Below, piece after piece: positions 53,405 through 64,000 of a DNA stretch of 64,000 nucleotides. Where the stretch lies: positions 4,464,001 to 4,528,000 of the forward strand of contig NC_091273.1 in NCBI RefSeq assembly GCF_042100115.1, in the 5' to 3' direction. Below the pieces are notes generated by a model. That model saw only the letters and a program-made list of their open reading frames with translations. It was not told where the DNA came from and ran no database searches. Made by a program: the position numbers and the translations under genes. Source of the stretch: Alternaria dauci (Eukaryota > Ascomycota > Dothideomycetes > Pleosporales > Pleosporaceae). Position 1 is the stretch's first letter; each line of letters opens with the position of its first letter.

Positions 53405-55068
53405 ATGAAGGTCAGAAAAAAGGATCTGTGTAACACTTGCCGCAAACGTAAACTCCAGGTCTGCTTATGTTTCTCCCTGTCTCCAGAGCGAATAAGCTAA
53501 TTCTACTGGCTCTAAAACAGTGCGACGGAAAACGCCCATCATGTACCCAATGTATTTTCAGTAACCGGACATGCGAAGGATACCCAGACGCCTTGTTCGT
53601 GCACTTCAATGTGACCAAACCGGCATTAGAGCCAAGAACGACGCGTTTCAAATCTACATCACGGACAGCACAGTCGGTTTCTACGTTCGCGCAATATTCC
53701 TCTGTTGCTAAACCGTATTCGGTTCAAGACAAGGATTTACCTATGGTTTCCCAGACGGATTCTAATTCATCCAATGCTTTGCCTTCTTCAGATCAATCTC
53801 ACCCTCAAGGTCTTGCTGCGATACAGAACAATGTCGCGTTGATTCTGTGCAACTTCATTCCTCTACATGAGATGGAGTTCAACTCGGCTGATCCGACCGA
53901 GCAGTGCTCGCAGTTCTGCGGCTCCTGGGCGAAGGCCTTACCCGATCTGGCTGCCGATATGACTGGACCCTTCGCCCAGTGTTTACACTCAGCCGTCAGC
54001 GCTTTGGCACTATCCATCACCGCTTATCGAAATCGCCAGAACCTTCTGGATACTATAGTCACACAATACGACGAGAGTCTTCGCCTTTTAGGGCAGTGTC
54101 TTGCGGTCACGGCAAACACTTGTAACAGTAGACTCCTGGCAGCGGTCATGTGCTTGGCGCTTACTGAGGTATTGTCACCAACTCAGGAGTCTAGCTGGCT
54201 AGTACATGTTGAGGGTGTCACAAGTATGGTCCAGCTCATGTCGCCCGAGTCTTTCGCCTCTGGTATCGAGCACATTGTGTTTGTAGGGTTCAGGCCACTT
54301 TTGGTGAGTATACAGCCATATTGACAGGCTTCCCAGTCTGACCGTTTTGCGTACTAGATACTGAGGGCCTTTATAATTCGCAAGCCCACTTTCTTCGCGA
54401 ATGAATCATGGCTCACGCTACCCTTCCGATGCCATCAACCTGCCCCACTGCAGAGCTTACTGTGTGCTGCGGCATACATCCCCAGTGTTCTTGAAAAGAT
54501 TGATGCTATTATATTCCGTTCCTGCGATCGCGCGGCAGCGACTGCTGATCAACTCATCACCGAGCTATTGGAGAGTATATTGCGCCTCAAGGCCTGGCAT
54601 GACTCGTTCTTGGCAAGTACTACGGAGGTACTCTATTGTTCTCGATACGTAGAACACGGTTGTGGCAGTACCTTTGAATCGCTATGGTACCCAAGTCTCG
54701 GTATCGCGAACGCTTTTGTATACTTCTGGGCTTTCCAACTTGTCTGCCTTCACGAGATACAGGATTTGTTGGATCGGTTCCCACATTCAAAGCATACGAT
54801 ATATGACGGCGCGGCATACAGCGCAGAGGCTTCCCGACAGGAGTGTCTCGAGCTCAGCACCTCTATTTACAAGAGTATGGAATATTTGCTGCACCCGAAT
54901 TTCATGTTGTACGGAATTTCGTCAGCAGATTTTCCATTGAGCATAGCATGCAAAACGTTTCAGTCGGACGCCAAAGGTCGAGCAATTTTGGAATCGCTGG
55001 ACCCCTCGATCATCATTCGGTCCAGGATCAGGGACCAGGGGGATTTTGTAGACAAGCTTCGCGTATGA
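53405..55068 (+). CDS. Zn2Cys6 fungal transcription factor
   Basis: Three exons, 53405-53458, 53521-54303 and 54358-55068; 515 residues. The GAL4-type zinc cluster is at the very N-terminus, split by the first intron: CNTCRKRKLQ, then CDGKRPSCTQC and TC, with spacing C-x2-C-x6-C-x6-C-x2-C-x6-C and the basic loop KRK. The middle and C-terminal parts are the fungal-specific helical region (for example TVTSMVQLM-like and FRSCDRAAATADQLITELL). No Leu zipper is obvious. It lies right next to the secreted-protein array and the lipase gene, so it could regulate them, but neighbours alone do not show that. Convergent with the lipase gene, 210 bp apart. Confidence 0.85.
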
Positions 55069-55278
55069 CGCATTGACACTCTCGGTTGTACGGATGGGGA
55101 GCGCGATGTCAAGAAAAGCAAGATATCGCGCGATTTTGATCTGTCAAGGCAAGAAAAACAGAACACGATCTAATTTTGATTTTGTTGCAGTTCTATTTAC
55201 AAGAAGCAGAATTAAGGGTGTATGATAAGCATCTACCATCGTGATGATCATTGTCCAAGTCCCACGACGAACACCGGA

Positions 55279-56263
55279 TCAGTTGTTACACTGCGCACTG
55301 TCCGTCATGTTGATCTCAGTGTATACAAGATGATCTTGGTTGATGAAGCCAAAAGCGGTACTCTTGATGCAATCAGGAGCTTCTTGACCGTAACAGCGGA
55401 AAGTAGTGGCGGCACTCTGCGTTCCGCCAATAGGCTTAGTATCCACCTCGTAGATCTCGGTGCGCGTGTGCACGAAGCCCAGAGGGGTCGGCGGGAGACC
55501 GGGTACGCCATCAATGCCATGCGTGATGCGGATGAGGCTGCCGAGTTGAGAGTCGCTCGCACCAGACAGCTTGTCAGTGAAATCAGCGTATTGTTGGTTG
55601 CCGACACGGAGGGAGCCCATGGTGTATACGGCTTTTACGGGTATATTATTGGACTTGAGGTCTGTGTAGGCGATACTTGCGAGTCCGCCTCCCAGGCTGT
55701 GTCCAACAATGATGGTGGAATAAGCTGGCTTCTCAGCACGGAGCTCAGCAAGCGCCTTTGTGAGGTCTTGTTGAACGGAGCGCCACCCCTTAAGAACACC
55801 GCCGTGCACTTGGCAGCCGTTGCAGCCTGGTGCAGTGTCGAAGGGCATGAAGAAGAAGTTGAAGTCTGTTCCGAAATCTTGGACGGAACTTGAGCCAGGG
55901 AAGGAGACGATGAACTCTTTGGCGGCGTCATCTTGGAATACAGCGACTTGGGTGTCGGATAGGATGTTGGTGAATGTGCGAACGAGTTTTGATCCAAAGG
56001 GTGGGCTTTTGCATGTTCCAAAGCCGTACACGAAGGTCGCTAGTGATGCTACAGCATATCTGGTGTATCGTTGCAGAACTGGGTAGAGTTCTGGTCGAAC
56101 TGCTGGGGTCAGCGCATGAACATCGAGAGCATGGTTGACGAAATGACATACTGAGTTCCCTGGGTCTTGTTTGCCTGTCAACAAGCTGACGAAGGTCGGT
56201 TGGGACAGCTTGAACGAGAGGTGCAGCGAGCGCAGCGGCAACGGTGAAGGTGGTGAGCTTCAT
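55279..56263 (-). CDS. Secreted class 3 lipase
   Basis: Two exons, 56152-56263 and 55279-56102 (49 nt intron), 311 residues. Signal peptide about 1-19 (TVAAALAAPLVQA), possibly a short propeptide after it. Alpha/beta-hydrolase of the fungal lipase_3 family (Thermomyces lipase and feruloyl esterase A relatives): nucleophile elbow GHSLGGG, acid GIDGVPGLPP (HxxDxVPxLPP in the family) and histidine near the C-terminus (QDHLVYTE). Hydrophobic FVYGFG and the oxyanion segment VSFPGSS are present. Cuts triacylglycerols or other esters. The large plus-strand ORF opposite (55222-55893) is a shadow. Confidence 0.9.
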
Positions 56264-58219
56264 GGTGATGTGATGATCTGCTTCTCAACAACGACTCACC
56301 CGGAAGAACGCCATCCTGTTATATACATATTCTTCACCACGGAGTCATCACTACGACTCAGCGCAAGAGTTGAGCCGAGGGATAAAAGCACGCTCTAAAC
56401 ACACACCCTCTGCAGCTCACGCATAGCGTGACATGTAGATCGCCCGTATGCGAACCTACCAACCGCCAGGTACAATGCATTGCTGGATCTGACAGCGCTC
56501 GGGCCATCCGATGTTCTTGCTCCAAAAAGGGTTTGATGCAGTCCGGTGGCGCAGTGTGATGGTTGAGACAGGTTAGAAGCGACGCCTTTTGGGACTCAGG
56601 GTGTGTAGCGCCCAGCCGATCGCCGTGCCTGCACTTCCTTTTGCCGGTGCGCCTCCCACGTTAGTGTATCGAAAACCACAATATAAACTTCTTAGCCTCG
56701 GGTTCGGGCTCTTGGGCAGATGTAAGGCGCGCGGGAATGGCCGGAGACACGTGGGCGGAATATGATATGGGAGATCGCTCCAGACTGTTTGATGATCGAC
56801 CCCGCATTTGTTTTCACCACGACTGACAAGCCAAGTCGACTTGCCGTTTGGTAGGCTCGCACACCACGACACTGCTACTACCTAGGTCAGTATCGCGTAG
56901 TTGTACTTAGATAGTCAAAACACTACCGGAGCGTCCGGCAGTTCGATGATGGCTACTGGCGTTGCGACGGTGAGTTGTTCGGTGCAACTAAAGAAGTGAG
57001 GCTAGAAGGTTTAAGGAAACGTGTCCGTTCAGGACAGGACATTAGGCCAGATGTTGAAGGAGTTGAGTACTTGAATATTCGAAAAGCAAGAAAGTTTGAT
57101 ACCGATGTTGCATGGGTCGAAAATACCGGTGCATGCGCACCACCGTCATAGGAGAGCTTATGTTGGTAGTACATCCTTCTAGAACGTGATTCGAGAAGAC
57201 GCATCGATACCTCGGCCCTATAGACTCAACTACTTCTCCGCATTGCTGGACACTTCAATGTTGAGACTGACAAATGCCGCAGGCGCAAGCCTACCTAGGT
57301 AGGAGCTGTCTCCGCGATGTGAGAACTGCCTCTCGCGCTCACAAGACAGGTTCTTATCTTTTCCTTACATGAAGTGTTACATAACGACAAATAACGTTGA
57401 CAACATATGCTAGCATAGTCATGATCCTAAACTGTATCCATTTCTCTCTGTTGACAGTTTCACACACGAAGTATCTGTCAAATGTGGTCAGCTAACGATT
57501 CAGTGAAAGTCTATTTATTATAAGAAGACACCGAAAATACGTGTAGACTTGCACACCACGCTATAAAGTGGTGAAGTGAGAGCAGGACATTTTAGCAGGC
57601 CTCGTGGTTACACAGTACATATTTCAGGTTTTGGAAAAAGGCTAAGGTCCATCCTTGGAGGGACGAGCAGAGCAGGAGATAGGACATCTTAAATGGCCGT
57701 GCCATATGTACCGATAAAACTGTTCGACGAGACTGCTGTATCTAGGGAATATATAATCATTCGAATTCAATTAAACACAATAAGATCCTATTACATGTTT
57801 CTCAGGCACACTAACATTCACATTCTAGACGTTAGTGGTCTAGATTATAGTTACTTATAGAACGTGCAGTGCACGCTTAGTTTAGTGTACGGCAGTTCCG
57901 CATTCTCACATTCTCAGTAGAGATCCGAAGTCTTTAAGTGATTGTCGGGTGGGATTTTAACCTTCTAGGTTTGCATATGCATATTAGGTTCTAGCGTTAG
58001 TAACGACTTCTATGTATGTTGTTATAGTATGAAGGTCTCTTTAAATTAATGTACCTAATTATCTTTGTAGGTTCAGGTGCTAAAAACCAGATTAGCTAGG
58101 TAGTATCCTAGGAGGAGCAATATGAAGATAGTACACAAGACGAACAACATCATAAACAAGTTGTGATCTATCTAAGCCCATATAAGAGTCCGCAGAGACT
58201 CTGCATTCGCAATATCATA
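56264..58219. other. Gene-free, AT-rich 2 kb region
   Basis: Only short ORFs. The palindrome CCTACCTAGGTAGG is at 57290-57303, ACCTAGGT at 56880-56887, and a CTAGG cluster at 58096-58112. From about 57750 to 58150 the sequence becomes AT- and TA-rich with no ORF, as expected for a decayed repeat, but I could not identify any element. Close to the end, AGAGTC/GACTCT (58185-58202) forms a small stem downstream of the next gene's stop. Confidence 0.5.
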
Positions 58220-60178
58220 TTATGATCGTACTTCCCCAGCTGTTCCCCTAATCTTCCTTAATTTCATATCATCATCCATTTCGATCGCACATCCATCGTC
58301 CGTAGCTATTTCTCCGAAATTTTTCGGACCCAGTTCCTCCTCGTCAACAGTTTCGGGTGTAGCAACGCCTGTGTCCAACCCACTAGGGCTGGCCTTTGCG
58401 CTTCCGCCCACCTTCTTTGGCTTTAGCCCGTACATTGTATTAAGCTCCTTGCGCATCTTGTACTCCTTCTCGAACCACGTGAGACAAAAGCCCAAGCCAG
58501 CAAGTATGGCGAAAACGATCCACACACACTTGAGACTCTGGGTGAAGGCGTTGACGATCTCGGCCTTGATAGTTGCAGATGTGGCTCGCGTGGCGATGAA
58601 AGAAGCGGTTGCGCGTTGGTAGGCCTGCCCATGAGCAAGTTTTGCGCGGGAAGGTTCAGAGGAGATGGTGTGGAGGAGGGAAGCGAAGCGGACATTAAAG
58701 ACGGCACCGGGAATTGCAACACCGAAGAGTGAACCAGTTCCACGGAGAAAAGCCCAGGAGCCTGCACTCGCACCAGTTGTAGACTCTGGGAGTTTGACCT
58801 GGACAGCAGGAAGCATAGTGCTAATGACTATGCCAAGACCTGCTGCGGTGATGAGCTGGAGAGAGAGCCAAACGCCAATTGAGGTGTTGGCGTTGAGAAG
58901 TGTGCAGAGACTCAAGCCGAGGGTCATCAGAGTAAATCCCGCAATGTGCATGGGTTTGTATTTGCCCCAGAAGCTGAGTAAGGGGCCGCCGACTGCTGCT
59001 AGAACGACGACGACGAGGGTTGTCGGCATGACTTCTAGCCCGGATTGCGTAGGTGAGGAACCCTTGACGGCTTGGAAGAAGGGTGGGAGGTAGAATTGGA
59101 AACCGTAGGTTATGAAGCCGTGCATGGTGGTGAGTGCGAAGGCGATGTTGGTGGTGCGGTTCGAGAAAATATTGGGTGGCATGATAGGGTATTTGCAGTA
59201 GGAGCAGCGTTCCCAGAAGCCGAATCCTACCAGGCCGAGGATCCCAAAGACCATGGGTATGACCACGGAAGGGTGAGACCAGGGTTCTGGTGCGCCGCCT
59301 GTGCTGAGTGCGACGAGCAGCATGAGGACGGAGCCAGTGAGCATACCGCTTCCCATGTAGTCGACCTTCTTCAACTCCTCCTTGAGAGATACTTCGGTAG
59401 TGTCGATACCGCCACCGACATTCAACCATAGCCAGATGACTACCAATGAGATGACGCAAACAGGTATATTGATGAGGAAACACCATCTCCAGCCGTGCTC
59501 GGCGAAGACACCTCCCAGAAGTGGACCGAGCGTGGTGCCCATAGCGAAAGCGACGTGTTTGATAGCCAAGTACGGGCCTCTCTTTCTCAGAGGCACGATG
59601 TCACAGAGAATCATTTCAGCGAACAGATCGATGCCGCCGGTTCCCAAGCCCTGAACAATCCGTCCCGCGATCAGAACAGCGCCATTCTGTGCACCACCGC
59701 AAATTGCAGAGCCGACAGCAAAAACGGCCACAGCAGCCATCATGGGTATTTTTCTTCCCCACATATCTCCAAACTGGGAGTACAGTGGCTGGAAGATTGT
59801 GCTTGCGAGGAGAAAGGCGGTTGCAACCCAGGAGAATTTCGTACCGAGATCCAAGGCTTCGGATATAGTTGGAAGCGCGGTATTGGTCACGCTCCCTTCG
59901 AGCGCAGAGAGGAGAAGCGGAAGGCATATTGCGACGAAAGAGCGCCAAAACCCCTCGGACCGTTTCCATTTGGCGGAAGGAGTCTGGGAGGGTAGGGAAG
60001 GAGGTAGCGTAGGACGGCTGAGGTGCCGGGAAAGGGCATTCCTGCTGGAGTCATTGCTGAGGATTCGGTGTATTTCAGAAAGAGACTCGGCCCCTAATGG
60101 TTGTTCGGTGACGAGGAAGTCAACTTTGCGCTCTGTCGTCATGGTAGTTATCGTCGTGGTGGAAGATGAAGGAGACAT
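58220..60178 (-). CDS. DHA2-type MFS transporter, single exon
   Basis: 652 residues from MSPSSSTTT; a 36-codon extension upstream starts with no conserved feature. 14-TM drug/proton antiporter family. TM1 motif ALEGSVTNTALPTI, motif A GDMWGRK, GRIVQGLGTGG, antiporter motif GTTLGPLLGG and WRWCFLINIPV after TM6. An N-terminal cytosolic part of 95 residues and an acidic C-terminal tail (VDEEELG, MDDDMKL). Unlike the nine-exon MFS near the left end it has no intron. The substrate cannot be deduced; the closest textbook families export toxins or azoles. Confidence 0.88.
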   Translation of the reverse strand: MSPSSSTTTITTMTTERKVDFLVTEQPLGAESLSEIHRILSNDSSRNALSRHLSRPTLPPSLPSQTPSAKWKRSEGFWRSFVAICLPLLLSALEGSVTNTALPTISEALDLGTKFSWVATAFLLASTIFQPLYSQFGDMWGRKIPMMAAVAVFAVGSAICGGAQNGAVLIAGRIVQGLGTGGIDLFAEMILCDIVPLRKRGPYLAIKHVAFAMGTTLGPLLGGVFAEHGWRWCFLINIPVCVISLVVIWLWLNVGGGIDTTEVSLKEELKKVDYMGSGMLTGSVLMLLVALSTGGAPEPWSHPSVVIPMVFGILGLVGFGFWERCSYCKYPIMPPNIFSNRTTNIAFALTTMHGFITYGFQFYLPPFFQAVKGSSPTQSGLEVMPTTLVVVVLAAVGGPLLSFWGKYKPMHIAGFTLMTLGLSLCTLLNANTSIGVWLSLQLITAAGLGIVISTMLPAVQVKLPESTTGASAGSWAFLRGTGSLFGVAIPGAVFNVRFASLLHTISSEPSRAKLAHGQAYQRATASFIATRATSATIKAEIVNAFTQSLKCVWIVFAILAGLGFCLTWFEKEYKMRKELNTMYGLKPKKVGGSAKASPSGLDTGVATPETVDEEELGPKNFGEIATDDGCAIEMDDDMKLRKIRGTAGEVRS

Positions 60179-61279
60179 GGTCAAAAGCCAGTAGAACCTT
60201 AAGATGTTACCGCGATGTCCCTGCGGTAGACAGAAGAGTAAGAACAGGAAAGAGGAAAGCAAACAAGTTTTCTGTATGGCTGTCACTCCGCGAAAAAATC
60301 TCCCAGACTCAGGGTGTGGAACCGGGTCTACGTTGCTTCCAGTTCAACACACAGTTCGCTTTGAAGACCTCGTTCCGCTGACCCTATTATATAGATATTT
60401 CTGACACTACTTGGCTCAACATTCCCACTATGTCCACACAAAAAACAGAGCATCGCAAAGGACTCGTTGCATTACGAGTGTGTCGTCGTGTCTCCACAGG
60501 ATGCAGGGACTGTACCGCAGTATAAAAGACTCATTGCGTCCAGTTCAAACATGGATAGCGAATGAGCTCTCACAAAACGCAAGAACCCTGACAGATTTGC
60601 CTGTTGGGACATGCAATATCGAGCATCTTTTCCCATTGACGGGACGTTCCAGCGGTTGCCGTGGACCATGCCGGACATGTGTGGCTAGAGTGTCGTGGGT
60701 TCATCTCTTATGTCATCCTTTGACAATAAAAAGGTTTCTTTCGGCTCCTCGTAAACGGTATTTAGCTTCGCCCCATATATAAAGTTTATGTACTGTAACT
60801 TTCGTATTCTGAGAGACATCTTGAAACTTTATTGTTCGTAGAGAATTTTAGAAGATCTGTTTTGTCAAGAAACATGACCCTTGTCTTTTGCTGTTGCCAA
60901 TATTTGGTTTGTAAATCTGACGTACGTTTTACCGGTTCCGCATCCGGTTTGGAAGCCAGAACCCACTCCGTCGCGAGACAGGCCGTGCGTCTTACCAAAG
61001 ACGAAGTAATGGCTGGTCGCGACGATTGGCAGTGAATCGTGTCCTGTATCTTCGTTATGCCACATCTGGTAGGTGAAGACCCCGAGCCAGTGTACCACAT
61101 GGACAAGAAGCGCTTCTCGGACCGCGTACGTCGACATTACCAGACATTTGGTCTAGCTTCCACTCAGTCGCTCCTCTTTCCACCGCCACAGCGGTGCGCG
61201 AAGTCCCAGAGTGGCACGCCTGCACTTTGCCATAGAAAGCGAACAGTGCAGACTGGACTGCTTGAGTATCATCATCCTT
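60179..61279. other. Intergenic
   Basis: Leader of the transporter and 3' region of the F-box gene. Overlapping short ORFs on both strands lack support. Confidence 0.45.
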
Positions 61280-61777
61280 TCACCTCGCGCCAGGATCCAC
61301 AAGCTCAAATCCCGGCAATTGCATCCTCACCAACCTCGGACAACTCCTCAGCAACAAACTCGCAATCCGCGTACTATCACTCCCATCCCTCACCTCCTCA
61401 TACCACCTCGCCCAATCCCCCTTGCTCACATACGCCTCCACATTCCACCTAATAATGCTTTCCAACTCGCCTTGCTTCAACACCTCCCGCCCCACATGCT
61501 TGGGCCACGGATCCAGATTCCCGCCGTACGCGTGATGCACGGCAAAGGAACGAACGGCTTCGCGGTGCGGCGCAGAGGTCCAGAATAGTAGGGCGAGGGG
61601 ACGCAAGTACTTGAAGTCGTCGCCGAGGAGGGTGATGTGCGTGTAGAGGTGTGTGGTTGCGAGGCGGTTGATGGAGCGCGAGACGAGGCAGAGGGTGTGC
61701 AGGGTGGTGCGGTCTGGGGTAAAGTGGAATATCTGGTCGAGGAGTTCGTTGGGGAGGGATTCGAGTCTGGAGGTCAT
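61280..61777 (-). CDS. Short F-box protein, possibly with an unresolved 3' exon
   Basis: 165 residues as a single exon from MTSRLESLPN. The F-box is at the start: LESLPNELLDQIFHF, then CLVSRSINRLATTHLY. The rest, about 120 residues, is helical and ends LPGFELVDPGAR. The last codons overlap a GTGAAAG donor-like site; splicing there to an acceptor about 65 nt downstream would add a 20-codon tail, so the C-terminus is uncertain. F-box proteins recruit substrates to SCF ubiquitin ligases. A truncated copy of a longer family member is equally possible. Confidence 0.6.
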   Translation of the reverse strand: MTSRLESLPNELLDQIFHFTPDRTTLHTLCLVSRSINRLATTHLYTHITLLGDDFKYLRPLALLFWTSAPHREAVRSFAVHHAYGGNLDPWPKHVGREVLKQGELESIIRWNVEAYVSKGDWARWYEEVRDGSDSTRIASLLLRSCPRLVRMQLPGFELVDPGAR

Positions 61778-62248
61778 AGTTGTGGTCTAATAGATGCTAG
61801 TGTGCGCGCAGATCACGAGGATGGTTATGACGATGGATGCCAAGTAGACGGCTGGAAGCTGATGACAGGAATTGCGCGTAAGCTATGTAAGAGTATTCAA
61901 GGACGCAAGCAAAGGAAACAAAGGACAATGCGGAATGAGTATGCACGCGATGCTACATATCGACGAGCACTCGTGTGGGGCTATAGATGTGTTGCATGTC
62001 ATGGAGCATAAGCCAAGACAGGGGTCCATTCAGGTACAATGCACGGCAGTTGCGATGTCGCGACGGTCCTCGGATGTAACAATCGCCCGTACCCCGCTCC
62101 CGCTATGACTACGGCCTACGGCAGCTACAGCACAAGACATACGCAGAGACCAAAGAATCATGAAGAAAGTAGTATTGTGTATGACTTCTATTCCCTCAAA
62201 ACCGTAATCCGTGTCACGGTTTCCAAGCATTGCCATCCACCATCACGT
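61778..62248. other. Intergenic
   Basis: Promoter of the F-box gene and 3' flank of the aminotransferase gene. No supported ORF. Confidence 0.5.
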
Positions 62249-63806
62249 CTACTTGAACTCCTTCATAAACTCCTCATGGAACTTGACAATGCGCCCTGTC
62301 CAGTCCGTTCCAGGTGCGAGGAAAGTTGTCCTGAAATGCAGTGTACCTTCCTTCTGTCCGAATCCCGTACCGGCAACGACACAAACACCGGTGGCGTCCA
62401 GCATACGGAAGCAGTAGAACTCATCCGGCGCGCGACCTTCCTTCTTGGCTTGCTCAACAGCCTTTTCTGGGAGGTGGATGGTAGGAAAAAGGTACATGGA
62501 GCCCTGTGCTGGGGTTAGCTGTGTTGTAAATAGCAGACAGTGAGATACGCACCTGCGGCTCATTGCACTCAACACCCTCCATCTGCTTGAATGCCTCGTA
62601 CAAGGCATATGCGCGCTTCTTCAGTCCGTTGAAGATGCCGTCGTACTCCTCCTTGTACAGCTCGTAGCTTGGCTCACCCTCCTTTGGTGGGTTGACCATC
62701 ATCTCCACGATACACTGACCCAGCACTGGTGGACAGAGCTGGATAGAGATGAACTTGTAGACCTCCTGCGCAACTTCCGGGTCGAAGCCGATGAGCTCAA
62801 AGTAGCCACCTCGGTGACCGCACTCGCCCACCATGCCCTTGGACACTGAGTGCAGAGAAGCGAGCTCGAGGTGGTCGTACTGGCCTGGAGATTCCTTTTG
62901 CAGGTCGCAAAGAGCCTTCTTGAAGGAGATGAACTCGCCGATGAAGACGTTGGTCTGGTAGACCTCATCTGCGATTACGACGAGACCCTTCTCGGCGGCA
63001 AACTTGAGCACGGCCTTGATGTCTTCGGCGGGCAGCGATGCTCCAGTGGGGTTGCCTGGGTTGATAACGCAGATGGCCTTGACATCGGTGCCCTCCTTGA
63101 CAGCCTGCTCGTACGCAGTCGCAATGGACTCGAGTGATGTGCCCCATGCTTGTTCTTCGTTCAGATAGTACGGTACGCAGCGGGCGTTGAGAACGGAAAG
63201 GGTCGCAGTGTAGAGCGGGTACTGGGGGATTGGAACCATGATGCCGGTCTCGGGCTTCGCGCAGATGGTGTGAAGGAGAGTGTTGACGCCTGATGAGGCG
63301 CCGTTGCTAAGGTAGATGTCCTCGAACTTGGCTGGGTAGCCATCGCGTCCTGTCTTGGGTCAGCTGGATTCACGTATGAATAATGTGTGGCACGCACGCT
63401 CGATGTACTCTGCAACGCTCTGCCTGATGCCTGGTGCACCCTGACTCTGACTGTATGCGCCAACGCTCTTGACCTCCTTTAGCAGCTTCCTCGCGCGCTC
63501 GAGCACGTCTGGCTTGTATCCGAGGCTCTTGAGCAAGACATCCTCGTGCTCCAACAGGCCGGGGTTCTCGAGTATACTTGCGACCTGCCTGAAGAATGTG
63601 ATGGGCTTCTGGTCTAGTTGCTGGGGGTTTCCAATGTTGGCCGCGATGACCGTGTCAAAGGGAAGGTCCTTGCCCTCGCCCTTTGCCAGCTTGGCGCGGT
63701 ACTCCTCCGACTTGACGGCGAGTTCACCACGGACGGCATACTTGGCTGCCTTGACGTGCGGGTTGATGTTGCCAATCTGCAACACCTTTTGCGGTGCCTT
63801 GGACAT
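62249..63806 (-). CDS. Alanine aminotransferase
   Basis: PLP-dependent glutamate-pyruvate transaminase, class I/II fold. Three exons: 63398-63806, 62553-63349 and 62249-62503 (introns 48 and 49 nt), 486 residues from MSKAPQKV. Seen: NIGNPQQLDQ, SQGAPGIRQSVAEYIERRDG, LSNGASSG, the PLP aspartate and asparagine region INPGNPTGASLP and VIADEVYQTNVF, the Schiff-base lysine HSVSKGMVGECG, and the C-terminal GFGQKEGTLHFRTTFL. It interconverts alanine and pyruvate, linking nitrogen and carbon metabolism. See the N-terminal extension entry for possible mitochondrial targeting. Confidence 0.95.
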
Positions 63807-63947
63807 GATGCTTCGACTCTGTGCGAGGTGTGACGGCGGAGTGTGAGTTTGGATCGGTAAGCGTCCAGCGAGGAATGGTGATAGGGTTTGAGGGGTGGAA
63901 GAGGTGAATGGTCTATAGAGGACTAAAGTGGTGAGCACACGTCCCGA
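63807..63947 (-). other. Open N-terminal extension of the aminotransferase, no ATG
   Basis: 47 codons in frame with the aminotransferase ATG, from just after TAG 63948-63950. Composition: four Arg, many Ser, Thr and Pro, no Asp or Glu, as in mitochondrial presequences. It could be reached by a non-AUG start (GTG at 63938) or by splicing from an exon beyond the window edge; a TTATAG acceptor-like site sits at its beginning. Confidence 0.5.
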
Positions 63948-64000
63948 CTATAACCTTGGCTCAGGCGAAAAGTATATCTCTCAGCGCTACTCAATCCCGC

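Noticed and set aside
55222..55893. 223-codon plus-strand ORF
   Set aside because: Antisense shadow of the lipase; the lipase frame has the catalytic motifs.
60411..61452. Plus-strand ORFs of 67-137 codons
   Set aside because: No domain, no consistent splicing, and partly antisense to the F-box gene.
1..64000. tRNA, rRNA, CRISPR or intact transposable elements
   Set aside because: A scan by eye for tRNA B-box-like sequences, terminal repeats, and reverse transcriptase or transposase motifs found none; a tRNAscan/RepeatMasker run would be decisive.

Overview
The window comes from a filamentous ascomycete (Pezizomycotina). Most genes carry 46-62 nt GT-AG introns, many with CTAAC/CTGAC-like branch sequences. 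The gene content fits a plant-associated or saprotrophic fungus: a GH7 cellulase, a class 3 lipase, DHA2 transporters, a Zn2Cys6 regulator, 2EXR and F-box proteins, and small secreted cysteine-containing proteins. Dothideomycetes (Pleosporales-like) is my best guess; it rests on gene-family impression only. There are no rRNA, tRNA, CRISPR or intact transposon signals that I could find.

Layout. 1-8 kb is accessory: the 5' part of a PLP-dependent cysteine-synthase-like gene running off the left edge, a nine-exon DHA2 MFS transporter, a small secreted ricin-B-type lectin, and a SAM methyltransferase whose natural N-terminus is cut off by an in-frame TAG. 8.5-12.7 kb holds one very long CorA-like membrane protein; two long ORFs are joined by a 46 nt intron. 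13-20.8 kb has a tiny zinc-ribbon protein, a secreted hypothetical protein, the tRNA queuine transglycosylase subunit QTRT2, a type II membrane protein of unknown function and a 2EXR-type protein. 21-28.9 kb has a two-domain beta-propeller phytase with EGF-like inserts, a GH7 cellobiohydrolase and an F-box protein.

30.5-49 kb is a conserved housekeeping island: a Yippee-domain protein, a duplicated DsbA/HCCA-isomerase-like protein, listerin (LTN1), the TFIIH helicase RAD3/XPD, ornithine decarboxylase antizyme, a nucleolar FKBP (FPR3/4 type) and translesion polymerase REV1. LTN1/RAD3 and FPR4/REV1 are head-to-head pairs with intergenic regions of about 400 bp. The antizyme gene has the expected two overlapping frames, joined by a +1 ribosomal frameshift at GUG-UGA.

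49.4-56.3 kb is the most unusual accessory block: four tandem, same-strand, three-exon genes for divergent secreted proteins of about 170-180 residues sharing a spaced-cysteine pattern, followed directly by a Zn2Cys6 transcription factor and a secreted lipase. I do not recognise the four-gene family; it is the best candidate here for something undescribed (possible effector or antagonism proteins; function is inference). 56.3-58.2 kb is AT-rich and gene-free. The right end has a single-exon DHA2 transporter, a short F-box gene and alanine aminotransferase, whose ATG is preceded by an open, mitochondrial-presequence-like extension without an ATG.

Exon junctions were assigned by hand from GT/AG (one GC/AG) sites and frame continuity; for every multi-exon gene called complete the spliced length is a multiple of three.
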